This document shows, piece after piece, positions 43,802-53,493 of a stretch of DNA of 56,169 bases. The notes below the pieces were generated by a model. It ran no database searches, was not told the DNA's origin, and was given only the letters and a program-made list of their open reading frames with translations. The first letter of the stretch is position 1, and each line of letters opens with the position of its first letter. Source of the stretch: JANYCO01 sp031416415 (GTDB lineage Bacteria > Bacteroidota > Bacteroidia > Cytophagales > Cytophagaceae); the NCBI GenBank assembly GCA_031416415.1, contig JANOTP010000166.1:1-56169 (forward strand), written 5' to 3'. Made by a program: the position numbers and the translations under genes.

Positions 43802-46177
43802 ATGAATTTTAAAATCGCTTTAAGTACATTCCTTATTTTTATAAGTTTTCATACGATATCATCTGCTCAAACAGCTTCTATTAAAGGGAAAATTACAAAT
43901 GAAGCGGGGCTTCCTATCGAATTTTCTAACGTAACTTTATTAAACGCCACTGATTCCAGTACTGTATTGGAAATGCAAGCAAGTGAGTTGGGAGAGTATA
44001 GCTTTGACGAAGTGAAACAAGGTGAGTACATCCTTGCTAGTTATACAATGGGAGGAAATAAAACTTATTCCGACACAATACATTTTGATGGCAAATCAAC
44101 TTTCATACAAAACATTATACAAAATAATAAAATACTTCAGGCGGAAGAAGTTACTGTGGAGGGCCAACGTTCATTAGTAAAAATGGAAGACGGCAAAATG
44201 ATTGTAGACGTTGAAAATACATTAGGCAATTCAGGATTAACCGCTGTAGAAGTTTTACAAAAATCTCCAGGCGTTTCAATTGATCAAGATGGAAAAATCA
44301 AACTGAATGGAAAAGCTGGTGTACAAGTACAAATTGATGGCAAAGTTATGTACTTAAGTGAAGACCAACTCAACAATTTATTAAAATCAATTCCATCAGA
44401 TCAGTTAAAAAAAATTGAAATCATTACGTCTCCTTCTGCAAAATACGACGCAACTGGAAATGGTGGCATAATAAATATTGTTCTAAAAAAAGGTGCGTAT
44501 GAAGGCGTGAATGGAACATTGAATCTTACCGCTGGATCTGGAATCTACCATAAAGGGAATGCTGGTACCAACATTTCATATAAAAAGAAAAAGTTATCGT
44601 TCAATATTGGTTACCAGTATAACAATAGAAAAGGCCTGAACGAATTCAGTATGGAAAGAATCAACAGCGACTTAACTGAACCTAACCACAAATTTGCGAG
44701 TAGTTCTTATTTTACTGTACCAGCTCAAACCCACAGTATTGTTTTAAATGGAGACTATGCCATAAGTAAAAAAACAGATATTACTTTTAATTTTTCAGAT
44801 AATTATAATACATATACTTGGAAAGGGGACAACCATACTGAACTATATAATCCTGATCTTTCTTTATCTGAGTCCTCTGTTACTTCTGAAAAAGGGCGTT
44901 CTCACTATTTAGGGATTTATGCTGGTCTCGGATTTAAGCATAAGGTTGATACTGTAGGTACAATTTTCTCTGGAAGTGGTGGTTACTACACTAGTCGTGG
45001 CTTTGAACACAAAGATATCAATATACAATTTTATGATTCGTTAGGCAAAAACAACAACAATCCATTTTTATTTTTATTAGACAATAAAAATAATTCAAGC
45101 ACCTACAATGCTCAATTGGATTTTGAGAAAAAAATATTTAAAAAAATAAAAATCGAAACAGGTGTAAAGACATATCAAATTCGAAGTTATACACCCCTTG
45201 ATATTACTATTACTGAAAACTTTATCCCACGTGATGCAAGCAATTATTTTAACTATTCGGAAGGTGTACTCGCAAGTTATGTTATGGGAACAGCTTCACA
45301 AGGCAAATGGACGTTACAAGGTGGGTTGAGGCTAGAAAACACTCAAGTAAAGGGAAAACAATCCATCATAGACAGTACCTTTTCTAGAAATTACACAAAT
45401 CTATTCCCATCGGGAAATTTAACATACAAGCTATCACAAAAAACATCTTTTACAAGTTTATACTCTAGAAGAATAACCCGACCAAATGGAAATGATTTAA
45501 ATCCGTTACTAACCATTTCTAATCCCTATACATCCTATGGAGGAGACCCCTACTTAGTGGCACAGTATGCTGACAATACAGAATTAACGAGCTCCTTTTT
45601 TAGCGGCTCTTTACTTATGACATTGAATTATACTTATATTAAAAATCCAATAGTATGGGCCAGTAAATTAGAAAAAAGCACTGATAAAATCATATCAGGA
45701 CCAAGGAATCTAGATTACCAAAAAAACTATGGAGTTTCTATATCCGTAAATACCTCTATTTATAAATGGTGGACGAGCAATAATAATTTCGTGTTTAATA
45801 ATAATCAATTTGTAGGCACTACTGATTTTGGAACTATAAATAACAAACAAAATGGTTGGAATGTAACAACAACACAATCCTTTAAATTACCTAAAGAAAC
45901 TGCTATAGAAATTTCTGGGCTTTACAACTCACCTAGTACGTATGCCTTTGCTTATGCGTATCAAAGATGGCAAGCAAATTTGTCTGTTCAGAAAAAAATA
46001 TTTCACAAAAGAGCAAATATAAAAATTGCCTTTAACGATATCTTTAGAACATTTCAATATGCAGGCATAACAACCATAGCAACTACCTCCGCTGAAAATT
46101 TTTATCGCTGGGACAATAGAACTTTTCTTGTAACCTTCACCTATAAATTTGGAAACAAACTATTAATTAGAGATTAA
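43802..46177 (+). CDS. Outer-membrane beta-barrel family protein (TonB-dependent receptor-like)
   Basis: A 791-residue outer-membrane protein. It has a signal peptide (MNFKIALSTFLIFISFHTIS then SAQ), an N-terminal carboxypeptidase-regulatory-like domain (about 25-110, TASIKGKITNEAGLPIEFSNV), a plug-like part with LQKSPGVSIDQDGKIKLNGK and SPSAKYDATGNGGIINIVLK, and a large barrel (OMP beta-barrel 3 type) ending TFTYKFGNKLLIRD. The ATG at 43802 is preferred to an in-frame ATG at 43754 because it starts the signal peptide directly. No SusD-like partner is adjacent, so the cargo is unknown. Confidence 0.9.
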   Translation: MNFKIALSTFLIFISFHTISSAQTASIKGKITNEAGLPIEFSNVTLLNATDSSTVLEMQASELGEYSFDEVKQGEYILASYTMGGNKTYSDTIHFDGKSTFIQNIIQNNKILQAEEVTVEGQRSLVKMEDGKMIVDVENTLGNSGLTAVEVLQKSPGVSIDQDGKIKLNGKAGVQVQIDGKVMYLSEDQLNNLLKSIPSDQLKKIEIITSPSAKYDATGNGGIINIVLKKGAYEGVNGTLNLTAGSGIYHKGNAGTNISYKKKKLSFNIGYQYNNRKGLNEFSMERINSDLTEPNHKFASSSYFTVPAQTHSIVLNGDYAISKKTDITFNFSDNYNTYTWKGDNHTELYNPDLSLSESSVTSEKGRSHYLGIYAGLGFKHKVDTVGTIFSGSGGYYTSRGFEHKDINIQFYDSLGKNNNNPFLFLLDNKNNSSTYNAQLDFEKKIFKKIKIETGVKTYQIRSYTPLDITITENFIPRDASNYFNYSEGVLASYVMGTASQGKWTLQGGLRLENTQVKGKQSIIDSTFSRNYTNLFPSGNLTYKLSQKTSFTSLYSRRITRPNGNDLNPLLTISNPYTSYGGDPYLVAQYADNTELTSSFFSGSLLMTLNYTYIKNPIVWASKLEKSTDKIISGPRNLDYQKNYGVSISVNTSIYKWWTSNNNFVFNNNQFVGTTDFGTINNKQNGWNVTTTQSFKLPKETAIEISGLYNSPSTYAFAYAYQRWQANLSVQKKIFHKRANIKIAFNDIFRTFQYAGITTIATTSAENFYRWDNRTFLVTFTYKFGNKLLIRD

Positions 46178-46267
46178 AATTATTTTAACTGGCGCTTTTT
46201 TATGCAACACACATTAATAAGTAATGAATAACCAGACTAAAACGATAGTAATTGTATTAATAAAAAA

Positions 46268-46753
46268 TTATTTATTTTTAATTTTCTTAACAATAAAATT
46301 CCAAACAAGTTCGTGTTTTTTAGTCTGGAAAAAATAATTAATTAATTCCAAAGCAATAAAGCCCAAAATAAAAGACAAACAATATTGAACCCATTCAGGA
46401 GTTTCGTTAACTATTACTTTTTTTCTCCCTGCAATACCAAAAAGATTTTTAATATTTCGTTTTTCCACTACATAATGTGTAAACGAATTTGTCACCCACA
46501 AACCTACTGCAAATCCCACTAGATTTCCTAAACCATGTTGAACAAGAATGTCAGTAACTTTTTCTTTAGTTATTTTTTTATAAAAAGGCAATGACTCCTC
46601 CTTCTTAAACTGCCATGTTTTTTTTACCTCCTCAAAAAGTGCAACGTTGTCCTTGCTCAGATTAAGCCAATCTATAAGTTCTTGTTTTTCATCGGAAGTT
46701 TCATTTCCAGAAAAATGTTTTGAAATAAGTATTAAGTTTTTTGGGTCTTGCAT
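46268..46753 (-). CDS. Membrane protein with FecR-type N-terminal domain but no FecR domain
   Basis: A 161-residue protein. Residues 1-48 strongly resemble the DUF4880-like N terminus of FecR anti-sigma factors: ISKHFSGNETSDEKQELIDW then LNLSKDNVALFEEVKKTW. The usual periplasmic FecR domain is absent. Instead there is a hydrophobic segment about 76-92 (GNLVGFAVGLWVTNSFT), a loop, and a second helix about 125-143 (YCLSFILGFIALELINYFF), then a basic tail. No ECF sigma factor gene is adjacent. It could be a cut-down anti-sigma factor or a membrane scaffold using the same sigma-binding helix set. Function inferred only. Confidence 0.65.
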   Translation of the reverse strand: MQDPKNLILISKHFSGNETSDEKQELIDWLNLSKDNVALFEEVKKTWQFKKEESLPFYKKITKEKVTDILVQHGLGNLVGFAVGLWVTNSFTHYVVEKRNIKNLFGIAGRKKVIVNETPEWVQYCLSFILGFIALELINYFFQTKKHELVWNFIVKKIKNK

Positions 46754-46895
46754 TTCTAAATTAATATATAAAGGGAAACATACGATAAAATCTAGTTTAT
46801 AGTTTCACTATTTAATTCAAAAAATCAACTTGATAATAAAAATATAAAAACTTCCAAAATTTATATCGGGAGATAAAACTATGGAATATGATAAC

Positions 46896-47393
46896 TTATT
46901 TAACGATAGGGTATTCAGAAGTATGTACAGTTAAATTAGTAGCTTTGAATAAGGCTGTATCTAATTCATAATCTCTTTTTACAAAAACTTCATCTGCTTT
47001 AAAATCAAACTGCCTTATGACATACATGTCTAAAAAATAAACAATTTCTTTTACCTCCTTTATTTTAACAATTTTAGTATTTTTAAGATCTTTAAATTCT
47101 TCAATAATCTTAATTTCATCGTTATTAAAAAATACAATTACTTCACCAAATAACAGTATCAATAATTGTTTGAAGTTATTATAAAAATGCCACGATAAGA
47201 AAACAAAAATCAGCCCTACTGCTATCCCACTAAATATCGTTTGAAAATCATACTGTTCAATTTTTTCTTCTAGTAAGCGAAGCATTAACATTGTCATAAT
47301 ACAACCTAACATAAATACTGTAGAAGCATATTTAAATACTGCTATTAAAAAATTATCTACGTGTACTTTAAACTTCAATGATTTATTATCCAT
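46896..47393 (-). CDS. Hypothetical membrane protein with two helices and a soluble C-terminal domain
   Basis: A 165-residue protein from the ATG at 47393 (an upstream start at 47426 adds 11 residues). Two hydrophobic helices lie at about 20-42 and 54-74. A soluble part follows (GEVIVFFNNDEIKIIEEF and beyond), which may be a PH-like domain, as in several two-helix bacterial membrane proteins. No functional residue is evident. It is a single gene between the FecR-like protein and the methyltransferase, 142 and 280 bases away. A second protein of similar plan lies at 52055-52519. Confidence 0.62.
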   Translation of the reverse strand: MDNKSLKFKVHVDNFLIAVFKYASTVFMLGCIMTMLMLRLLEEKIEQYDFQTIFSGIAVGLIFVFLSWHFYNNFKQLLILLFGEVIVFFNNDEIKIIEEFKDLKNTKIVKIKEVKEIVYFLDMYVIRQFDFKADEVFVKRDYELDTALFKATNLTVHTSEYPIVK

Positions 47394-47672
47394 AAATGCC
47401 GCTTTAGAAAGATTAGTGTCAAACACTATTATAACCCATTTTATTTACTACTTATTGCTGGGTTATCGTATTGTTTGAGCTCTACAGCCCAATTATCAAG
47501 AATCTTGCCAGAAAACACCCTTTATAATAATTCGATAAGTCTTATAATGACCGTTTATATGCGCTTTATAGCCTATAGTTACTTTCCACGCTAATAAATT
47601 AAGCTTAGGGTCAATACAATCATTAGGATTTATGAATTTTAAGCGTAACTAATTTCAAACTTTATCGAGGCA

Positions 47673-48482
47673 TTAGACTTTACGACTCTCTAACGAGACT
47701 TTGTAAATCGCTTTAGGCTCCTCATATAACCCAAATGATCTACTCGTAAATTCTCCCCTTATAAAAATAGCGCACATCGAATTACCTACTTGATATAAAT
47801 TTTCATGAAACGCTACTGGAGTTCCAGCTAAAATAGCATTTAAAATTTCATACCTAATTCTTTCAGGAGAAAACCCATAGTCGTGCCAAACGACAATACT
47901 TTTATCGTGTACCAAATGTGCAAATACGTTTTGAGTATCGGTCACTACATCTTCAAAATGATGACTTCCATCAATAAAGATTACATCGAACTTCTTATTT
48001 AAGCCAGCAAAATCATAGTAGCTAGAATTACCTTCTAGTTGTTTGACATTAGGCAGATTTTTAGAAAAAAAACTGTGTGCATTTGCATACTTTTCTCCAT
48101 AGCCGAAATCAAGAATTTCTTTTTTTGACAAATTCAATGTATAACATTCTTTCGCTACTTCAGCAACGTTCGCTACACTTTCGCCTCTCCAAGTGCCTAT
48201 TTCAAAGTAAGAGCTATCCGATTTTTTTCTACAAAGTGCTTTTAACAATGCTAGATCGGTAGGCAATGAACCTCCATCCAAAAAGGATACTGTGTTTAAT
48301 GTTTCAGAAAAATCAGGAAATAATGTAGTGAGGTCTATTATAGGAAAGCCATTTTGATAGTTGGGTAACGTTTTATTTTCCCAAACTGTATTTTCCTCTA
48401 AAACTAAATTGAGCAACCAAGGATTTTTTATAATTTCAAAAACACCTCGAATTGCTTTTTTAAATTTATTTTCTTTGGCCAT
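47673..48482 (-). CDS. Class I SAM-dependent methyltransferase (Methyltransf_24-like)
   Basis: A 269-residue cytosolic methyltransferase. Motif I is SYFEIGTWRGESVANVAE, with the SAM-binding glycine region, and the acidic post-motif area is FDVIFIDGSHHFEDVVTDTQ, with WHDYGFSPERIRYE downstream. These are typical of the Methyltransf_24 group that modifies surface glycans or small molecules. It follows the flippase gene by 33 bases on the same strand, so a role in a polysaccharide or glycan pathway is inferred. The substrate is unknown. Confidence 0.85.
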   Translation of the reverse strand: MAKENKFKKAIRGVFEIIKNPWLLNLVLEENTVWENKTLPNYQNGFPIIDLTTLFPDFSETLNTVSFLDGGSLPTDLALLKALCRKKSDSSYFEIGTWRGESVANVAEVAKECYTLNLSKKEILDFGYGEKYANAHSFFSKNLPNVKQLEGNSSYYDFAGLNKKFDVIFIDGSHHFEDVVTDTQNVFAHLVHDKSIVVWHDYGFSPERIRYEILNAILAGTPVAFHENLYQVGNSMCAIFIRGEFTSRSFGLYEEPKAIYKVSLESRKV

Positions 48483-48515
48483 ACATAAATTATTATTTAA
48501 TAAAAGTAAGACTTT

Positions 48516-49766
48516 TTAAGCGAGTTTTCTAAAATGGTTAAGAAAGAAAACAGAGGAACATATTCCTGACAAAAAAAGAGCCATTGCCATACTAAAAGCC
48601 GCTCCTTCAATTCCATAATTCGGTATAAATATAAACGCTAACACTACCAAAACAATAAGTGCACTAATAGAAACATATACATTCCATACCGCCTTACCCA
48701 CTGCTGATAACATGTAGGTAAACAAAACCTTCATCCACATAGCGCTAACTACACCACATAACGCAATAAAAAACGCCCATCCTCCATTAGCATATTCAGC
48801 TTTAAATACAAAACCTAAAATTTGGTCTTTAAATATATATCCAAGAATCAACATTACAATTCCTCCTGGTATAAATAATTTGAGATAATTTAATAAGTAA
48901 AATTTTAGATAGGACTTATTTAAATGATTGGATACTATTTTTGAAAAATCAGTATGAAGAAATATATTAGGCAGAAAAATTAAATTCATCGGTAGTATGA
49001 TTGCGACTTTATATAAGGCTATATCTTTTTCAGCAAGAAATAAAGCAATTAAAATAATGTCAATAGAAAATAAAATCTCTGAAGCAAGATAGGCTAAGGA
49101 TTCCAACAAGGAAAATGACCATAAAAATTTACCATTAATACTTTTATGAATTTGTCTTATCCCATTCCAATGTTTATTTTTCAAATATATACAGGATAAA
49201 AAAGGAGAGATGGCCATGGATATAAGATACCCTATAGCACCATAATAATAGGTCATTACAAATGCGATAATCAATCCAATACAATTGACCATCATGGTCA
49301 TCATAGAAAGCGAAAAATTATCATTGTGCATTCTATAATCAACTTGTAGGTGCCCAAGAAAGAAAAAACCAACAAGACGAATACTGAAAAATAAAATAAT
49401 AATCGATAAGTCTTGATACTTTATACCATAAACGCTACAAAAAAGAATAAAGATTAGGGTGACTAAAATTTGATTTCGAAATCCCTTCCAAAACATATAT
49501 CGGCTTAGATTATTTTTATCTTCAGCATTTTCTAGAGAAGTTCCAAACTTCATTAATCCTTGTGCTGATCCGAATCCATTGATGGGTGTAAAAAAAGACA
49601 GTACGGAAGCAATTAACGTAATGCGGCCAAAATCATCTTCGGAAATTAATTTAATTACGAAAACAACTGTGATAAATTGAGTAAGCTTTGAAACTAGTAA
49701 CGACAAAAAAACAAAGAAGCCTTTGTTGGAAAAGAATTGATTTATGAAGGTTATAAGGTCTTTCAA
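48516..49766 (-). CDS. Oligosaccharide flippase family protein (Wzx/MATE-like)
   Basis: A 416-residue polytopic membrane protein with about 12 hydrophobic segments, typical of Wzx-type flippases that carry undecaprenyl-linked glycan units to the periplasmic face. The N-terminal half has the FINQFFSNKGFFVFLSLLVS start and the ISEDDFGRITLIASVLSFF region, characteristic of the polysaccharide biosynthesis family. It precedes the methyltransferase on the minus strand. No glycosyltransferase is adjacent in the window, so its glycan substrate is unknown. Confidence 0.88.
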   Translation of the reverse strand: MKDLITFINQFFSNKGFFVFLSLLVSKLTQFITVVFVIKLISEDDFGRITLIASVLSFFTPINGFGSAQGLMKFGTSLENAEDKNNLSRYMFWKGFRNQILVTLIFILFCSVYGIKYQDLSIIILFFSIRLVGFFFLGHLQVDYRMHNDNFSLSMMTMMVNCIGLIIAFVMTYYYGAIGYLISMAISPFLSCIYLKNKHWNGIRQIHKSINGKFLWSFSLLESLAYLASEILFSIDIILIALFLAEKDIALYKVAIILPMNLIFLPNIFLHTDFSKIVSNHLNKSYLKFYLLNYLKLFIPGGIVMLILGYIFKDQILGFVFKAEYANGGWAFFIALCGVVSAMWMKVLFTYMLSAVGKAVWNVYVSISALIVLVVLAFIFIPNYGIEGAAFSMAMALFLSGICSSVFFLNHFRKLA

Positions 49767-49802
49767 TTGAATTAGAAGGTCATAAGTAAATTATAAGTTA
49801 AA

Positions 49803-50516
49803 TTATTCATCAAATGACATTCCATAGATTTTATAATTTTTTTCTTCAGGATTCATAAGAAAATGAATTGCATAAACTCCATTTTTTGCTCTGATATCAT
49901 ATATAAATTGATGAACTTCACCATGAAATATAGTATCACTAACTGACTCATGAACATACCCATCAAACCAAACAGATTCAATAGGGCCAAATTTTTCCTT
50001 TAATTGAAGAAATTTATTTCTATAAGGTTCTATTTCGGGAAGTTGTATACTAGGTGCTTTTAAATATTTGTAAGACTCATCAATTTTATTATTTCGTAAT
50101 TCCAAAATCCATTTATTTACAAACTTTAATTCACTTTCTATTTTGTCTAAATCCCTTTTTGATATTTTATAAGAAAAGATACTACCATCCGCTTTATTTA
50201 ATTCCACAACAATTTCATCAAATCCTCTTTCCTTATTATCCAATTTGTTAAAAACAGTAATTGTAAACTTAGAAGCCAAAATTTCCGGGTCAATAATCCC
50301 TTCATCAACTACTCCAGAACCTTCAACTAATATTTTTTTAAATTTTCTATTCCCGCCATCAGTGCTTGCATGAACTCCATTTGAAATAGAAACCTGCCCT
50401 CCATAAACAGAAAGTTCTTGAATTGCCTGTTTTTCACTTTCTGAAATACATGAAACTAGAAAAAAAGACAAAATAACGATTACTGAATTCTTAATATTAT
50501 TCTTTTTATTACCCAT
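49803..50516 (-). CDS. Hypothetical lipoprotein
   Basis: A 237-residue exported lipoprotein: hydrophobic stretch VIVILSFFLVSC with lipobox Cys23. A beta-rich middle holds KITV/KFTITVFNKLDNKERG, and an alpha segment KWILELRNNKIDESYKYL leads to FLQLKEKFGPIESVWFDGYV, a DUF3887-like start. The last half has HQFIYDIRAKNGVYAIHFLM. I cannot name a family. It lies 36 bases upstream of the flippase gene on the same strand and may be co-transcribed with it, but they need not act together. Confidence 0.68.
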   Translation of the reverse strand: MGNKKNNIKNSVIVILSFFLVSCISESEKQAIQELSVYGGQVSISNGVHASTDGGNRKFKKILVEGSGVVDEGIIDPEILASKFTITVFNKLDNKERGFDEIVVELNKADGSIFSYKISKRDLDKIESELKFVNKWILELRNNKIDESYKYLKAPSIQLPEIEPYRNKFLQLKEKFGPIESVWFDGYVHESVSDTIFHGEVHQFIYDIRAKNGVYAIHFLMNPEEKNYKIYGMSFDE

Positions 50517-50554
50517 GCGATTATTTTAAAAAAATCATTTACTCATTTCACAAA

Positions 50555-51919
50555 TTATGCACTTATCGCCTGCAACAAATCTGCTCTAGTAATGATGTGC
50601 ACTTGCTCGTTTGCATCGTGCACTAGCAAGGCTGCATTTTCTTTAGTTATTAGAGAAGACAACACGTCTAGAGTATTATCAAGTCCTACAAAAAGAAATG
50701 GCGCATTCATTACTTCCGCTACTTTTTTATTTTTCACATCAGAATCTTCGATAAGAAGTTTCAAAACGTTGCTATCGGTAAGGCTTCCTACCACATGATT
50801 TCCGTCCATGACAGGCACTTGTGAAATTCCTTCCTGAGTCATTTTAGTAATGGCATCACCTACTTTATCAGAAACTAAAACAGAAATCACCTTATTTTTT
50901 CTTCCCGCAATAATATCACGAGCGCTAGAAAAAGTTTTAGTTTCTAAATAGCCGTGTTGCTTCATCCAATCATCGTTGTATACTTTTCCTAAATAACGAG
51001 TACCGTGATCTGGCAAAATAATTACTAGAACATCTTCTTCTTTTAAATTTTCTTTGGCGTATTCAAGTGCACCGTGCACTGCCGACCCACAGGACCATCC
51101 TACAAATAATCCTTCTTCTTTTGCAAGACGACGAGTCATTACAGCGGCATCCTTGTCTGTTACTTTTACAAACAAATCGATCAAATCAAAGTTTACATTT
51201 TTCGGAAGAATATCTTCGCCAATTCCTTCTGTGCGGTATGGGAAAATTTCATTTTCATCAAATATTCCTGTCTCTTTATATTTCTTAAAAACAGAACCGT
51301 AAGTATCAATTCCAATAGTTTTTACAGTAGCATTTTTCTCTTTAAGAAACTTAGCAACTCCACACATAGTGCCACCCGTGCCTACGCCTGCAGCATAGTG
51401 CGTTATCTTTCCTTCAGTATCTCTCCATATTTCTGGCCCAGTAGTTTCGTAATGTGCGAGAGCATTGGAAAGATTGTCGTATTGATTTGGATAAAAGGAA
51501 TTTGGAATTTCTTTATTAAGTCGAGCGGCAGTAGAATAATAGGACAAAGGGTCGGTAGGTGCTACGTTTGTAGGGCATACGATTACTTCCGCTCCCATGG
51601 CACGTAACACATCTGTCTTTTCTTTGGATTGTTTATCGGTGGTTGTAAAAATACATTTATATCCTTTAGCAATGGCGGCGAGAGCTAAGCCCATTCCTGT
51701 ATTACCAGAAGTACCTTCGATAATTGTTCCACCTGGCTTCAGCAAGCCAGCCTTCTCGGCATCTTCCACCATTTTAACAGCCATTCTGTCTTTTACTGAA
51801 TTGCCTGGATTGAAGTATTCCACTTTTACCAATATGGTACCTTTGATCCCTTTATTTACTTTGTTTAAACGCAACAAAGGTGTATTGCCGATTGTTTCAA
51901 TGATGGAATTGTAAATCAT
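50555..51919 (-). CDS. Cystathionine beta-synthase
   Basis: PLP enzyme that joins serine (or O-acetylserine) and homocysteine to form cystathionine. The 454 residues have the catalytic fold with PLP lysine K43 in PGNSVKDRMAVKM, GTSGNTGMGLALAAIAKGY, and PLP-binding GVGTGGTMCG. Residues about 335-454 are two CBS regulatory domains (DKVGDAITKMTQEGISQVPV and EVMNAPFLFVGLDNTLD). Members of this group without CBS domains are cysteine synthases, so the CBS pair favours cystathionine beta-synthase. The ATG at 51919 is preferred to the TTG at 51925. Monocistronic. Confidence 0.93.
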   Translation of the reverse strand: MIYNSIIETIGNTPLLRLNKVNKGIKGTILVKVEYFNPGNSVKDRMAVKMVEDAEKAGLLKPGGTIIEGTSGNTGMGLALAAIAKGYKCIFTTTDKQSKEKTDVLRAMGAEVIVCPTNVAPTDPLSYYSTAARLNKEIPNSFYPNQYDNLSNALAHYETTGPEIWRDTEGKITHYAAGVGTGGTMCGVAKFLKEKNATVKTIGIDTYGSVFKKYKETGIFDENEIFPYRTEGIGEDILPKNVNFDLIDLFVKVTDKDAAVMTRRLAKEEGLFVGWSCGSAVHGALEYAKENLKEEDVLVIILPDHGTRYLGKVYNDDWMKQHGYLETKTFSSARDIIAGRKNKVISVLVSDKVGDAITKMTQEGISQVPVMDGNHVVGSLTDSNVLKLLIEDSDVKNKKVAEVMNAPFLFVGLDNTLDVLSSLITKENAALLVHDANEQVHIITRADLLQAISA

Positions 51920-52054
51920 AATCAATTATGTATGTTGCTGTAAATTCGGTATTTTTATTGGAAAATAAAAAAACTAACAACAATATGTAATTCGACAAGA
52001 GGGTTACAAATCTTATTCGCTAGAAGAGGCCTTTAAAAAGAATATTACCCAATT

Positions 52055-52519
52055 ATGACAACCTTCTCCGCAAAAAAAGGGTACTTTAAAAATTTCTGGA
52101 AATATGCAGGGCTTTTTCACCTACTATATGTGCTTTCAGCTGAATTAATAAGGTACCTAAGAAACGACCCAAGAACAACTCTCTATTATGCACTCCCTAT
52201 ACTAATTTCATTTACAACTATATGCTCCTTTTGTTGGGAAAAATGGCCAGAAAAATTAATTTTTATAGACGATCAAAAAATAATTCAACTAACGTATTTT
52301 TTTCTATTCATAAAAAAAACGGTAGTAATAAAACAAACAGATATTCAGTATATTTACCAAAAAGAAAGCGTACGCAATAATAGAAAAAGCTTTGTCCTAA
52401 GCCTATTTGACAAGGACAAAAAAATAATAAAAATAAAACCCAACTATTATTGGACCGAAGAAAATATAAAACGAATTACGTTTGAATTTATTTCTAGAAC
52501 TATTCCCCAAAAAAAATGA
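52055..52519 (+). CDS. Hypothetical membrane protein with PH-like C-terminal half
   Basis: A 154-residue protein: two hydrophobic segments (about 17-33 and 44-60) then a soluble, strand-rich half with KLIFIDDQKIIQLTYFFLFI, KKTVVIKQTDIQYIYQK and SFVLSLFDKDKKIIKIKPN, suggesting a PH-like or bPH fold. No catalytic residue is visible. It overlaps the start of the DUF4846 gene by four bases, so both are probably co-transcribed. Function unknown. Confidence 0.7.
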   Translation: MTTFSAKKGYFKNFWKYAGLFHLLYVLSAELIRYLRNDPRTTLYYALPILISFTTICSFCWEKWPEKLIFIDDQKIIQLTYFFLFIKKTVVIKQTDIQYIYQKESVRNNRKSFVLSLFDKDKKIIKIKPNYYWTEENIKRITFEFISRTIPQKK

Positions 52520-53424
52520 ACACCTTTCTATACAACATATCTTTATTATTTCTTTCAATACTAACATTTATAGGCTGTGAAAGCAAAGGAAATAATACTA
52601 CTTTATCTATATTGAATTCAGCAAAAACTATTCTAAAAAAAGACAGTTCTTGCCACAATAAATATTCTTGGCTAAGCGATTGTGATATAAACAATATGCT
52701 TCTAAATAGAATCCCTGTTCCGGAAGGTTATGAAAGAACAATTGTAAACAAGGGCTCTTTCGTAGATTGGCTTAGGCATCTCCCTTTAAAAGAAGGCAGC
52801 CCAGAAGTTAAATTATACAATGGGAATTTAAAAAATAATCAAACGGCTCAGTTTGCTGTTCTGAATATTGATACCGGCAACGAAGACCTACAGCAATGTG
52901 CGGATGCAACTATGCGCTTAAAAGCGGAATACCATTATTCAAAAAATGAATTCTCGAAAATCCATTTCAATTTTACAAGTGGCGACAATGCTGCTTACTC
53001 AAAATGGGTAGAGGGGTATCGACCCGTATTAAAAGGCAATAAAGTTAGCTGGGTAAAGTCTGCGCAAAAAGGAAGTTCTTACAAAAGTTTTAGAGCCTAT
53101 TTACGTCAAGTATTTATGTATGCAGGAACCAGCTCATTGTCAAAAGAACTATTATCCATCCCTCTCAAAGAAATCCAACCTGGTGATTTATTTATTCATG
53201 GGGGATTTCCGGGACATGCAGTCATCATTATAGACATGGCTACTCACAAACAAACGGGAGAGAAAATTTTTATGATTGCCCAAAGTTATATGCCCGCTCA
53301 GGACATTCATATTCTAAAAAATCCAGCCAAAGATAATACACCTTGGTATTCAATAAATTTTGAAGGCGCTATGGAAACTCCTGAATGGACCTTTGAACGC
53401 TCTGAGAGTAAACGATTTAAGTAA
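52516..53424 (+). CDS. DUF4846 lipoprotein
   Basis: A 302-residue exported lipoprotein (signal to LTFIGC, lipobox Cys21). It matches DUF4846 through NRIPVPEGYERT, FVDWLRHLPLKEGSPEVKLY, DLQQCADATMRLKAEYHY and PGHAVIIIDMA, with AQSYMPAQDIHILKNP and TPEWTFERS near the C terminus. The HGG-x-PGHA motif and conserved Cys/His residues hint at hydrolase chemistry, yet the family's function is unknown to me. It starts within the final bases of the preceding gene. Confidence 0.9.
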   Translation: MNTFLYNISLLFLSILTFIGCESKGNNTTLSILNSAKTILKKDSSCHNKYSWLSDCDINNMLLNRIPVPEGYERTIVNKGSFVDWLRHLPLKEGSPEVKLYNGNLKNNQTAQFAVLNIDTGNEDLQQCADATMRLKAEYHYSKNEFSKIHFNFTSGDNAAYSKWVEGYRPVLKGNKVSWVKSAQKGSSYKSFRAYLRQVFMYAGTSSLSKELLSIPLKEIQPGDLFIHGGFPGHAVIIIDMATHKQTGEKIFMIAQSYMPAQDIHILKNPAKDNTPWYSINFEGAMETPEWTFERSESKRFK

Positions 53425-53493
53425 CAGACTAATAATACTTTTAATCCTTCAAAACTTTTTTATCTTTGTATTAATAAATCAATATAATACACG

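Noticed and set aside
47394..47672. Search for an RNA gene in this spacer
   Set aside because: No tRNA landmarks or long stems were seen, and no reading frame of note.
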